A DNA stretch of 64,000 nt from Candidatus Paraprochloron terpiosi LD05 (GTDB lineage: Bacteria; Cyanobacteriota; Cyanobacteriia; Cyanobacteriales; Prochloraceae): assembly GCA_018141785.1 (NCBI GenBank), contig CP073341.1, positions 3,255,422 through 3,319,421 on the forward strand, read 5' to 3'. Positions 27,060 to 35,250 of this stretch are shown here, in pieces. Both the position numbers and the translations under genes were made by a program. Below the pieces are notes generated by a model. It did no database searches. It was not told the origin of the DNA and saw only the letters and a list, made by a program, of their open reading frames with translations. Every line of letters starts with the position of its first letter. Position 1 is the first letter of the stretch.

Positions 27060-27437
27060 TTACCTGGGATTGAGATACTCAGGATTGCTTCCCAGGGAGG
27101 AATTGTAAGGATTGGGCAAATCCCGCGTCCGAATAATAGGATCGCTGGAAACTTGCTGGTGCATTATTTCTTCATGAAGTTCATGGATTTTCTGGGCGTC
27201 CCGAACAATTTCGTTATCGGGATATGAACCCTGAGGAAATGAAGTGACACCAAAGATGGTATTAAATTGACGCCCGATGGTAGTGTTATAAGCAGGATCT
27301 CTAGAATTCTCGAAAAAGGCTTCAACGAAGGCTTCTGAGGGGGTAATGGTGCGATCGCTTTGCGCTCTAGCTCCCTCTGACAATAGCCCTGCTGCTAAAC
27401 TGGCAACTAAGATTGGCATTAATTTGGTAAACTTCAT
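27060..27437 (-). CDS. Small secreted hypothetical protein
   Basis: From the ATG at 27437, preceded by AGGAAG, the product is 125 aa with a Sec signal peptide (MKFTKLMPILVASLAAGLL, cleavage after GARA). The mature part is about 100 residues, rich in Asn/Pro/Ser, with no recognised domain. It resembles small conserved cyanobacterial periplasmic proteins. It is transcribed divergently from pyrE, with only 27 bases between the starts. Confidence 0.7.
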   Translation of the reverse strand: MKFTKLMPILVASLAAGLLSEGARAQSDRTITPSEAFVEAFFENSRDPAYNTTIGRQFNTIFGVTSFPQGSYPDNEIVRDAQKIHELHEEIMHQQVSSDPIIRTRDLPNPYNSSLGSNPEYLNPR

Positions 27438-27464
27438 CTTTGTCTTCCTTGATGGTGAATATTT

Positions 27465-28046
27465 ATGCAATTTACTCCTGATTTTACCTCTCAGCGCCAG
27501 TTTTTGTTAGATTTATTTTCCCGACTGGCTTACCGAGAAGGAGATTTTCTCCTCTCTTCAGGAGTCCGTAGTTCTTATTATATCAATGGGAAGGAAGTAA
27601 CGCTTCATCCTCAGGGAAGTTTGACCATAGGAAGACTGGTACTATCTATGGTTCCGGAAGGCACCCAGGCTGTTGCGGGTTTGACTTTGGGGGCTGATCC
27701 CATTGTAACAGCAGTTACTGTTGTTTCCGCCATGGAAAACCGACCTATCTTGGGGCTGATCGTGCGCAAACAGCCTAAAGGACATGGTACTAAAGCTTAT
27801 ATCGAAGGCCCCAGTTTGGTTCAGGGCGCTCAAGTGGTGGTCTTAGAAGATGTGGTGACTACTGGTAAGTCGGCTATGCTGGCGGTGGAACGTTTGCGGA
27901 CGGCAGGATACACTGTAGATAGAGTAATAGCTTTGGTGGACAGGGACCAAGGTGGATCCCAGTTGTATCAGTCGGCGGGTCTGGATTTTAGAGCAATATT
28001 TTCCCTGGCAGAAATTCAAGAAAATCTACATAATCATTCTCAATAA
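27465..28046 (+). CDS. pyrE: Orotate phosphoribosyltransferase
   Basis: This 193-aa enzyme makes OMP from orotate and PRPP in pyrimidine synthesis. The PRPP-binding motif VVVLEDVVTTGKS lies near residues 121-133, the catalytic flexible loop is LIVRKQPKGHGT, and the N-terminal fold has FLLSSGVRSSYYINGK. The length matches stand-alone OPRTases of cyanobacteria. It is divergent from the secreted small protein. Confidence 0.93.
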   Translation: MQFTPDFTSQRQFLLDLFSRLAYREGDFLLSSGVRSSYYINGKEVTLHPQGSLTIGRLVLSMVPEGTQAVAGLTLGADPIVTAVTVVSAMENRPILGLIVRKQPKGHGTKAYIEGPSLVQGAQVVVLEDVVTTGKSAMLAVERLRTAGYTVDRVIALVDRDQGGSQLYQSAGLDFRAIFSLAEIQENLHNHSQ

Positions 28047-28186
28047 TACACTCAATCTTGCTTCCCGTTATATTTAGTTAATATTTCTTAATCAAAAAAT
28101 AACAAAGATAAATTCCAAATTAATTAATATTTGGGGGGCGATTATTGGCTAAGATAAAAAGCAGATAGGAAACAACGAGGAATGAT

Positions 28187-28684
28187 ATGGATGCTATTTC
28201 TGACCGTAGCTTAAAGCAAATTAGCTGGTCCACTGTAATAATGTTTGCTTTGGGGTTTTGGCTCAGTGGCAGCCTGCTTCTGGATTCGGTAATTATACCC
28301 AGTTTATCAGCAGCTGGCATGATGGCTTCCGCCGGATTTGCAAGTGCTGGTTATTTGATTTTTGGGGTGTTCAATCGAATTGAATTGTTGTGCGCTGCTG
28401 CTGTATTAACTAGCTTTTTAGTATTGCGCAGCCGGGACAACTTTTCTCCCTGGTCAATTGTTTTAGGTGGTCTGTTGCTGGCCATACCTCTGATTTATAC
28501 TTATATCTTGACACCGCAAATGAGTGGTTTGGGGTTGCAGTTAAATCTGTTTGAAGATTCGGTTACTAATATGTCTGAAGCAATGATTTTCATGCATTGG
28601 GGTTACTGGAGTTTAGAGGCAATTAAGTTCATCGCGGGTGTTACTTTGCTTCGCTGGTGTTATCGCAATTCTTGCACTATATAG
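28187..28684 (+). CDS. Four-helix membrane protein (DUF4149-like)
   Basis: This 165-aa integral membrane protein has about four hydrophobic helices (near residues 13-33, 45-65, 69-85, 90-108), then IFMHWGYWSLEAIKF, a conserved-looking C-terminal segment. It resembles cyanobacterial DUF4149 proteins, whose function is unknown. The ATG follows a GAGGAA site by six bases. Confidence 0.65.
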   Translation: MDAISDRSLKQISWSTVIMFALGFWLSGSLLLDSVIIPSLSAAGMMASAGFASAGYLIFGVFNRIELLCAAAVLTSFLVLRSRDNFSPWSIVLGGLLLAIPLIYTYILTPQMSGLGLQLNLFEDSVTNMSEAMIFMHWGYWSLEAIKFIAGVTLLRWCYRNSCTI

Positions 28685-28732
28685 CACTTCGCCTAGGGTG
28701 TGGGGGTACGTGGCTGAAATTTTGGGTGATGA

Positions 28733-28775
28733 AAGTTTCACGCAGAGGCGCTGAGGCGCAGAGAGGCGGGGAGTG
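28733..28775. repeat. Dispersed CTCTGCG-type repeat (reverse orientation)
   Basis: GTTTCACGCAGAGGCGCTG and GGCGCAGAGAGGCGGGG match the reverse complement of repeats at 35.1 and 52.4 kb. It lies in the leader of the following glutathione-transferase-like gene, and its frame is open into it, so an upstream start call should be avoided. Confidence 0.75.
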
Positions 28776-28836
28776 CTTTTCTATGTTTCTCTTAGAGCCA
28801 CCGCACCCTAATTCTAACTGGAATGAGGTTTGGTTA

Positions 28837-29856
28837 ATGTTACTGAAGATGAAGGGTGAGTCTCTGCCTCCTAAAATGCTGGTTGGACTGGCAAAATTTG
28901 TCTGGACCACTCTCTGGAAGCTAATGATGTCCCAACTTGCTCCGAGCAATAAAGAAGGGGAATATGTTCGCCCTGCTAGTCAGTTTCGGGGGGAGATAGG
29001 GACGGAGGATGGTTTCCCTCCTGAAATGAGACGCTATCGTCTCTATGTGGGTTTGGGTTGTCCCTGGGCACATCGCACTCTTGTAGTTCGCGCTCTAAAA
29101 GGGCTTGAAGAGGTTATTTCTGTTACTATTGCTTCTCCTTCGGGGGAAGAGGGTATTTGGGTGTTGGAGGGGGATAAGGAAGGTTGTAGGAGTTTGCCGG
29201 AACTTTATCAGTTGGCTCAACGGGGATATACTGGGCGTTGTACGGTTCCGGTATTATGGGATACTAGCTGTAAGAAGATTGTTAATAATGAGAGTGGAGA
29301 TATTATCGTTCTGCTTAATTCTCAATTTAATCGGTTTGCTAAAAATCCAGGGTTGGATCTTTATCCAGTGGAACTGAGGGAGAAAATCGATTTCTGGAAT
29401 GAGAAAATCTACCATGGAGTTAATAATGGGGTTTATCGCTGCGGTTTTGCTCAAACCCAAACTGCTTATGATAAGGCTTGTGATGAGTTGTTCGCTACTT
29501 TGGATGAAATTGATGCTGTTTTGGCTAGGAATCGCTATATTTGTGGAAGTGAAGTAACTTTGGCTGATGTTCGTCTTTTTACTACTTTATTCCGTTTTGA
29601 TGTAGTTTATTACGGGTTGTTTAAGTGCGATCGCCGTCGTATTCAAGATTATCATAATTTGGGACCTTATCTGCGGGATATGTATCAACTTCCCGGGGTT
29701 CAGGATACTTGTAGTTTGGAGGAGGTAAAAAAGGATTATTACGGCAACCTCTTTCCTCTCAATCCCGGTGGGATTATTCCCTCAGGACCGGATATTAAGA
29801 ACCTACGGTTACCTCATGGTAGGGGGGGAAAAGGAACCGCCGCAGATAACAGATAA
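28837..29856 (+). CDS. Glutathionyl-hydroquinone reductase-like protein (Xi-class GST)
   Basis: This 339-aa thioredoxin-fold protein has the Xi-class signature YVGLGCPWAHRTL near residue 75, with a catalytic Cys in CPWA. A GST C-terminal all-helical domain follows (ICGSEVTLADVRLFTTLFRFD). Such enzymes reduce glutathionyl-hydroquinones or detoxify electrophiles. I set the start at 28837, preceded by GAGG; the longer open frame upstream is encoded by a dispersed repeat. Confidence 0.85.
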   Translation: MLLKMKGESLPPKMLVGLAKFVWTTLWKLMMSQLAPSNKEGEYVRPASQFRGEIGTEDGFPPEMRRYRLYVGLGCPWAHRTLVVRALKGLEEVISVTIASPSGEEGIWVLEGDKEGCRSLPELYQLAQRGYTGRCTVPVLWDTSCKKIVNNESGDIIVLLNSQFNRFAKNPGLDLYPVELREKIDFWNEKIYHGVNNGVYRCGFAQTQTAYDKACDELFATLDEIDAVLARNRYICGSEVTLADVRLFTTLFRFDVVYYGLFKCDRRRIQDYHNLGPYLRDMYQLPGVQDTCSLEEVKKDYYGNLFPLNPGGIIPSGPDIKNLRLPHGRGGKGTAADNR

Positions 29857-30202
29857 ACGCAGATTATCGTGATACAGTATTATTAGAGCAGGATGGAATA
29901 AAGATGGTATTTCCACTCTCCTCTTTATTCTTCTCTCTGCGTTCTCTGCGCCTCTGCGGTTACATTAATCTATATGAGGTCTCGCCCTCGGCATCCGCGA
30001 TGGCGAGGGCAAAGGCGCAAAGGGGTAAGTTGAGACGTAGGGTGGGTAATGGTAATCTGGATTAAACTGGATAGGTAAGAAGATGGAGCGTTGCCTACCG
30101 CACCCTCCCCATTCCCTTTTTGTAAACTTTGATGACGGGATACCATATTCCCCAGAAATATACTATAATGATTGTTGTACCGTACAGAGTTTTTATCTTC
30201 AT
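29857..30202. repeat. Repeat-rich intergenic region
   Basis: It holds an ACGCAGAT doublet near 29860, a CTCTGCGTTCTCTGCGCC repeat at 29930-29965, a GCCCTCGGCATC/GATGGCGAGGGC hairpin near 29983, and a GTAGGGTGGG...CCTACCGCACCCT inverted repeat from 30036 to 30109. A frame open from ATG 30083 to the transposon edge matches the frame of the ParA-type gene on the other side of the element. Confidence 0.55.
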
Positions 30203-30205
30203 CAA

Positions 30206-31595
30206 ACGCGCGGGAGACCCCACCCTCAGTAAAATGCGATATGAAAGCGTTTTACGGGGTGGGGAGGGATAGCGCGCCATTATTTTAAACTTCCCCTTGA
30301 CTTCTCACAAAATACGCGCTAATATGTAAAAGTACTTCAAAACACCCTAAAGAGATGGTACAACGCGCCTATCGGTACAGATTCTACCCGGATGCAGAGC
30401 AAGAGCAACTCTTACGCCGCACCTTGGGCTGTACCCGATTGGTATACAACAAAGCGCTGGCAGCCAGAACTGAGGGGTGGTATGAAAGGAAGGAGCGGAT
30501 AGGTTACACCCAAACATCCTCTATGCTAACCCAATGGAAAAAACAAGAAGGTTTAAAATTCCTGAATGAGGTGAGTAGCGTTCCTCTCCAGCAGGCTCTG
30601 AGGCATCTACATAGAGCTTTTGTTAACTTTTGGGCAAACCGTAGTCGGTATCCCAGGTTTAAAAAGAAAAGCAATGGTGGGAGTGCAAAGTTTACCAGTT
30701 CTGCCTTCACATGGGCAAACGGACAGCTCAAATTAGCTAAGACCAAAAATCCACTCAATATTGTGTGGAGTCGCCCTATTCCCCAGGGATGTGTTCCAAC
30801 TACCGTTACTCTCAAGTTAGAACCATCTAATAGATGGTTCGTAACCTTCTTAGTAGACGACTCTACTGTAGTACACTTGCCTCCCAGTCAAAATAAAGTG
30901 GGGCTAGATATGGGTTTGAGTACTTTGGTTACTACTAGCAATGGAGAGAAAATTGCTAATCCACGCCATTTGAACCAGAAATCCAAAAGGCTCGAAGCCG
31001 CCCAAAAGAGTTTGTCCAGGAAGAAATTGGGGTCAAATAATAGGTGGAGGGCCAGACTCAAAGTAGCGAAGGCACACGCAAAGATTGCAGATGCCAGGAG
31101 AGATTTTCACCACAAGTTAACTACCAAGCTGATTCGTGAAAACCAAACGATAGTGGTAGAGGATTTAGCCGTCAGGAACATGGTCAAAAACCGCTCCTTA
31201 GCCCGTAGTATTAGCGATGCGAGTTGGGGGGAACTCGTGCGGCAACTCCAATACAAGAGTGAATGGTACGGGCGAGAATTAATCAAAATTGACCGCTTCT
31301 TTCCATCAAGTAAAAGGTGTGGAAACTGTGGCTTTATATTAGACAAGTTGTCATTGAATATCCGAGAATGGGAGTGCCCGCAATGTAAGACAACCCATGA
31401 CCGTGACATCAATGCGGCTAAGAATATTTTGGCGGCGGGGCTCGCCGTGTCAGTCTGTGGAGCGAACGTAAGACCTGATAGACTTTGCTCTAAAGGGCAG
31501 TTGCGAAACTCTCGAAAGGGAAAGAAGCAGAAACCTAAGTAGTGATGCTTAGGAATCCCCACCCTCTGCGACAGCAAGGGTGGGGAGGATGTCAA
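30206..31595 (+). mobile_element. IS200/IS605-family TnpB element, apparently intact
   Basis: The left end has the CGCGCGGGAGACCCCACCC start and a GGGGTGGGG hairpin like the element at 22-23 kb. The right end is a CCCCACCCT/AGGGTGGGG hairpin ending GTCAA at 31595. The left flank is TTCAT, a plausible target. It carries a full-length tnpB and no tnpA, so mobility would need a transposase in trans. The right-end region is expected to be transcribed as the guide (omega) RNA, with guide sequence taken from the parA side. Confidence 0.8.
30355..31542 (+). CDS. tnpB: TnpB RNA-guided endonuclease
   Basis: This 395-aa protein has an intact RuvC-like triad: D in VGLDMGLSTLV (about residue 184), E in IVVEDLAVRNM (about 266) and D in HDRDINAAKNI (about 350). 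The zinc finger is CGNCGF...CPQC. The N-terminal helix-turn-helix region begins RAYRYRFYPDAEQEQLL. It starts at ATG 30355 after an AAAGAG site. TnpB cuts DNA next to a target motif under guidance of an RNA from the element's right end, which favours retention of the element. Confidence 0.92.
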   Translation: MVQRAYRYRFYPDAEQEQLLRRTLGCTRLVYNKALAARTEGWYERKERIGYTQTSSMLTQWKKQEGLKFLNEVSSVPLQQALRHLHRAFVNFWANRSRYPRFKKKSNGGSAKFTSSAFTWANGQLKLAKTKNPLNIVWSRPIPQGCVPTTVTLKLEPSNRWFVTFLVDDSTVVHLPPSQNKVGLDMGLSTLVTTSNGEKIANPRHLNQKSKRLEAAQKSLSRKKLGSNNRWRARLKVAKAHAKIADARRDFHHKLTTKLIRENQTIVVEDLAVRNMVKNRSLARSISDASWGELVRQLQYKSEWYGRELIKIDRFFPSSKRCGNCGFILDKLSLNIREWECPQCKTTHDRDINAAKNILAAGLAVSVCGANVRPDRLCSKGQLRNSRKGKKQKPK

Positions 31596-31996
31596 TTGGT
31601 TTTGATTAGCATTTTCAATAACAAGGGCGGGGTAGGTAAAACTACCTACATGTTTCATATCGCTCATCTTCTTGAGCGAAAGGGAAAGATTGTCCTAATG
31701 GTTGATTGTGATATTCAATGTAACTTAACAGCTTATGTTCTTCAGGATAATCAGATTGAGCATTCATGGAAGGAAAAGGGTAACAGTATTTGGCGAGTCA
31801 TTGAACTTGTTTATGAAGGGATAGGAGATATTCGCGAGCGAAGTCCATCTAAGATTAACTCGAAATGTTCAAATCTTTATCTAGTTCCAGGAGACTTACT
31901 TTTAAGTGACTATGAAAATAAACTAAGTAAGACTTGGGATAGTGCGACAAGTGGCAATACATCAGAGTTACGAGTTCAGTCAGCTATTTATAGATA
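31596..31996 (+). CDS. ParA-type ATPase, 5' exon
   Basis: This is the N-terminal part (about 133 aa) of a MinD/ParA-family ATPase: ISIFNNKGGVGKTT is the deviant Walker A, and VLMVDCDIQCNLTAYVL is the A' motif. The frame is open into the right end of the TnpB element. A TTG at 31596 sits seven bases after GGGGAGG, which belongs to the transposon end. The coding sequence is cut after the second base of a codon by a group II intron and resumes at 34425. The combined exons give 1020 bases, exactly 340 codons with stop. Confidence 0.85.
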
Positions 31997-34424
31997 GCGC
32001 GACCTGAAATGGTCGCTTAGAACGGGACATCGAGTCCCCTAGGGAGGTCCACCCCTAGCCCTCGCGTAAAAGACTCTATGAGTCCGACCACAGCCGAGTA
32101 GGTAACGAAACAGCTGGAATGCAGGTCACGAAAGTAGCCGAAGCCCTAGAGATTGAGAGTAAGGAGCAAGAGGGAAATAGCTGGAAGGCTGAATGGAAGT
32201 GAAGTAAAAGGATTCGATAAAGACGAATCCCTCCGACTAAACCTCGTCAAATAGAAAAGGCGAAATTATCTCTGACACGCCTTAGCCAAAATGGCAAGTA
32301 AGACAAGAACCGATACTTATCTATTATCAGTTCGTGGGCACCAAAGCTCTACCGGGGGAAAGGAACCAGCCCATCCAGTTAAGAAAACTAAGCGATACAA
32401 CAGGATAAGCCCTACAGAGTCTAACGGAGGGTCGATTACCGTTAGTAGGCCAAAGGTAACAGAGGCAGAATTCTCTGGAGGGTAGAGGATGAGTGAAAAA
32501 GCGAACGCTCTCTTGTAATGAGGGAGATAAGGGTTCAAAATTTGCCCTTGACCGAAAGGAATAGCAGACTTCACTTGGGTCTCATACGAAAATTGAAGAC
32601 AACTAGAAACCAAACGAACGGAAAAGTTAGATGACGGAAGAAATTCCCGAAAATGGACTGAACGGACAATTAACTGAGTGGGGCGACATTAACTGGCGTC
32701 GCACAAAGAAGATTGTTAGGAATTTACGCGGTCGGATATTTCGTGCCCAAAAGCTTGGACTGTGGAGACGATTACTGTCTTTACAGAAACTGATGAAAAG
32801 ATGTCGGTCGAACCTATTACTGAGCATCAGACAAATCACACAGGTAAATACCGGAAAGCGAACAGCGGGAGTAGATAAGGAGGTTATAGACACCCCAGCA
32901 CAGCGTGTGAAACTTGCCAATAACTGGGAAATGCCCAAGGCAAAACCTGCCAGACGGGTATACATTCCTAAAGCGAATGGTAAGAAACGTCCTCTTGGAA
33001 TCCCAACCATCAGAGATAGAGTCGCTCAGGCAGTAGTCAAAAACGCACTGGAACCCGAATGGGAGGCCAAGTTTGAAGCTAATTCCTATGGCTTCAGACC
33101 CGGACGAAGCTGCCACGATGCTATTGGACAATGTTTCAATAGACTTAAAGGTGACTACTATCGAAAGACCGGAAAATTGGTAGAGAATGATAAATGGGTT
33201 CTGGACGCTGATATCAAAGGCTTCTTTGACAATATTGACCATAAATCCATCCAGACAGCAGTCAGGGAAAATACCTTGGTTGATGGATGGTTAAAAGCTG
33301 GATTTGTCGAAAGTAAGAAGGGATATAGCCCAACTGAAAAAGGAACTCCACAGGGTGGCGTAATAAGTCCCTTATTAGCCAATATTGGACTCCACGGGTT
33401 AGAAGAATACATTACAAGATGTAACCCAAAAGTAGGCGTCATTAGGTATGCTGACGATTTCGTAGTCACTGCAAAGGACAAGGAATCCTTGGAGAAATTG
33501 AAAATCCAGATAAATCAATGGTTGACAGAACGAGGTCTTGAGATTAGCGATGAGAAGACGCGGATAGTACATATAAGAGACGGATTTGATTTCCTGGGGT
33601 TTAACTTGAGACACTATGAGGCAAAAGGAAAAGATGGAATCCTACGGGATAAACTAATCATCAAGCCTCAGAAGTCGAAGTTATTAGAGTTCTGTAAGAA
33701 AGTCGGTGCAACCATCGACAGCATGAAAACAAAAACCCCAGAACAGGTCATCCGTAAGATAGAACCACTTCTCAGAGGTTTTGCGAATTACTACAGAGGA
33801 GTATGCAGCAAAAAAATCTACATATATATAAGCCACCGACTATGGTGGTACCTCTGGCGATGGGCAAAAAGACGACACCCCAACAAAGACAAAAAATGGG
33901 TCAAAGATAAGTATTTCCGAACCGAATATAAAAAAGGGGGTAAAAGAGATTGGCAGTTTTACTACGAAGGCAAAGACCGGAGGGGCAAGAAAGTAGTACA
34001 CAATTTGTACGACATAACAGCTGTCCCGATTGTAAGACATGTCAAAGTTAAGGGAACCTACTCCCTAGACGACCCCGAACTGGTGGAATATTGGTCAAAG
34101 CGGCGAACGAAGTCGGGCAAGATTATATGGTCTAAAGGCTCAAAATACGAAAACGTTGGAAAGTCGCAAGATTGGAAATGCCCAATCTGCCACGACCACC
34201 TCTTCAACGGGGAGGAAATCGAAACCCATCACATAGTACCTATAAGGGATGGAGGTTCTGACGATATCGACAACCTTCAACACCTACATAAAACGTGTCA
34301 TAAGCAGGTACATTCAAGAAAATTCCAAGCAGGGCTTGAAGTGAGGCTTGAGCCGGATGATAGGAAACTGTCACGTCCGGTTCTTAGGGGAGGGGATGGA
34401 AGCGATTCCTGAACCTTACCCGAC
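31997..34424 (+). mobile_element. Complete group II intron with reverse transcriptase, inside the ParA gene
   Basis: The intron starts GCGCGACC (GUGCG-like 5' end). Its ribozyme domains I-III occupy roughly 32000-32600, with the protein gene in domain IV. A 34-nt domain V at 34350-34383 (GAGCCGG...CCGGTTC) is followed by a domain VI ending ACCCGAC. Removing 31997-34424 joins SAIYR-Y-IIWAAEKVKADIVMVDLG in frame, which is what the ParA family requires. This fixes both boundaries to the base and suggests the host gene can be expressed through splicing. Confidence 0.9.
32631..34412 (+). CDS. ltrA: Group II intron-encoded reverse transcriptase/maturase with HNH domain
   Basis: This 593-aa protein has an RT domain with active site RYADD (about residues 272-276), a fingers motif GKKRPLGIPTIRDR and GTPQGGVISPLLAN. 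The maturase X/thumb region includes IEPLLRGFANYYRG (~380). The C-terminal HNH nuclease is CPICHDHLFNGEEIETHH...CHKQVHS. All parts are intact in one frame. Unusually, the frame continues about 25 codons through domain V and into domain VI before stopping at 34412. The enzyme supports splicing and retrohoming and may also act on the ORF-less introns nearby. Confidence 0.92.
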   Translation: MTEEIPENGLNGQLTEWGDINWRRTKKIVRNLRGRIFRAQKLGLWRRLLSLQKLMKRCRSNLLLSIRQITQVNTGKRTAGVDKEVIDTPAQRVKLANNWEMPKAKPARRVYIPKANGKKRPLGIPTIRDRVAQAVVKNALEPEWEAKFEANSYGFRPGRSCHDAIGQCFNRLKGDYYRKTGKLVENDKWVLDADIKGFFDNIDHKSIQTAVRENTLVDGWLKAGFVESKKGYSPTEKGTPQGGVISPLLANIGLHGLEEYITRCNPKVGVIRYADDFVVTAKDKESLEKLKIQINQWLTERGLEISDEKTRIVHIRDGFDFLGFNLRHYEAKGKDGILRDKLIIKPQKSKLLEFCKKVGATIDSMKTKTPEQVIRKIEPLLRGFANYYRGVCSKKIYIYISHRLWWYLWRWAKRRHPNKDKKWVKDKYFRTEYKKGGKRDWQFYYEGKDRRGKKVVHNLYDITAVPIVRHVKVKGTYSLDDPELVEYWSKRRTKSGKIIWSKGSKYENVGKSQDWKCPICHDHLFNGEEIETHHIVPIRDGGSDDIDNLQHLHKTCHKQVHSRKFQAGLEVRLEPDDRKLSRPVLRGGDGSDS

Positions 34425-35043
34425 TATAATCTGGGCAGCTGAGAAGGTTAAAGCTGATATTGTGATGGTGGATCTAGGACCAAACCTAGGAGCATTAAAT
34501 CGTGCTGTACTCGGAGCTAGTGATTATTTTATAGTTCCCGTTTCACCTGATTTATTTTCACTTCGAGGGACTGAAAATCTAGGTTCTAAGCTTGAGGCAT
34601 GGCGTGAAGGATGGGAACAATGTAATAATGCATGGAAAGGTGAAGACTTAATAGAGCTTCCCCATGGTACTCCTGTATTTTTGGGCTATGTAATGCAGCA
34701 ACATAATATTCGACAAAATTCTGAGGGAATGACTCAAGGCTGGCAAATTTTTGGCGCTCGTATTAAAGAGGCTATTGAAAACAATATAATCTCTAAATTA
34801 AAGAGTCATGAACAAGTATATGCTTGGGATGATAATACCTTCGACTTGGGTAAAATACCGAATTTACATAGTTTAATTCCCTATTCTTTAGAGGCAAGAA
34901 AACCTGTATTCGATTGCGGGTCTCAAGACCGTCTTCGGGGAGGACATATTACCATAGCTAAAGAATCAGTTCAACATTTTGGGCCAATAGCAGACAGACT
35001 TATGACTGTGATTGAGAATCAGCGTCGAGCTACTCTCAACTAA
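34425..35043 (+). CDS. ParA-type ATPase, 3' exon
   Basis: This is the C-terminal part (~205 aa), with the Walker-B-like DIVMVDLGPNLGALNRAVL at the start, then SDYFIVPVSPDLFSLRG and a long tail. The MinD/ParA fold is completed only when joined to the 5' exon. No ParB gene or parS-like repeats are adjacent, so a plasmid-partition role is not supported. It may be an orphan ParA involved in positioning or in a conflict system. Confidence 0.85.
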
Positions 35044-35117
35044 ATGTCCCATATAATTTTCGATTTAACGGGAGTAAAATTGAGAGACCCCTACTGCTTT
35101 ATGATAACCCAAGAGAT

Positions 35118-35245
35118 GTAGAGTGGGCAATGGAATGGCAATCTCTCTACCTCTCTGCGCCTCTGTGCCTCTGGGTGAAACTCTATCATCACTTTTATTA
35201 TAACCCAAGTACAAGTTATAGTGGTGGGCATTGCCAACCCTATGA
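35118..35245. repeat. Cluster of dispersed repeats
   Basis: It contains AGTGGGCAATGGAATGGC, CTCTCTGCGCCTCTGTGCC with a GTGAAACT tail, and GTGGGCATTGCC. The same families occur at 20.6, 28.7 and 52.4 kb. No gene lies between the ParA stop and the aspS stop. Confidence 0.65.
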
Positions 35246-35250
35246 ACTGG

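Noticed and set aside
34425..35043. Possibility of a plasmid-partition locus from the ParA homology
   Set aside because: No ParB gene, parS-like repeats or replication gene nearby; neighbours such as aspS are chromosomal.
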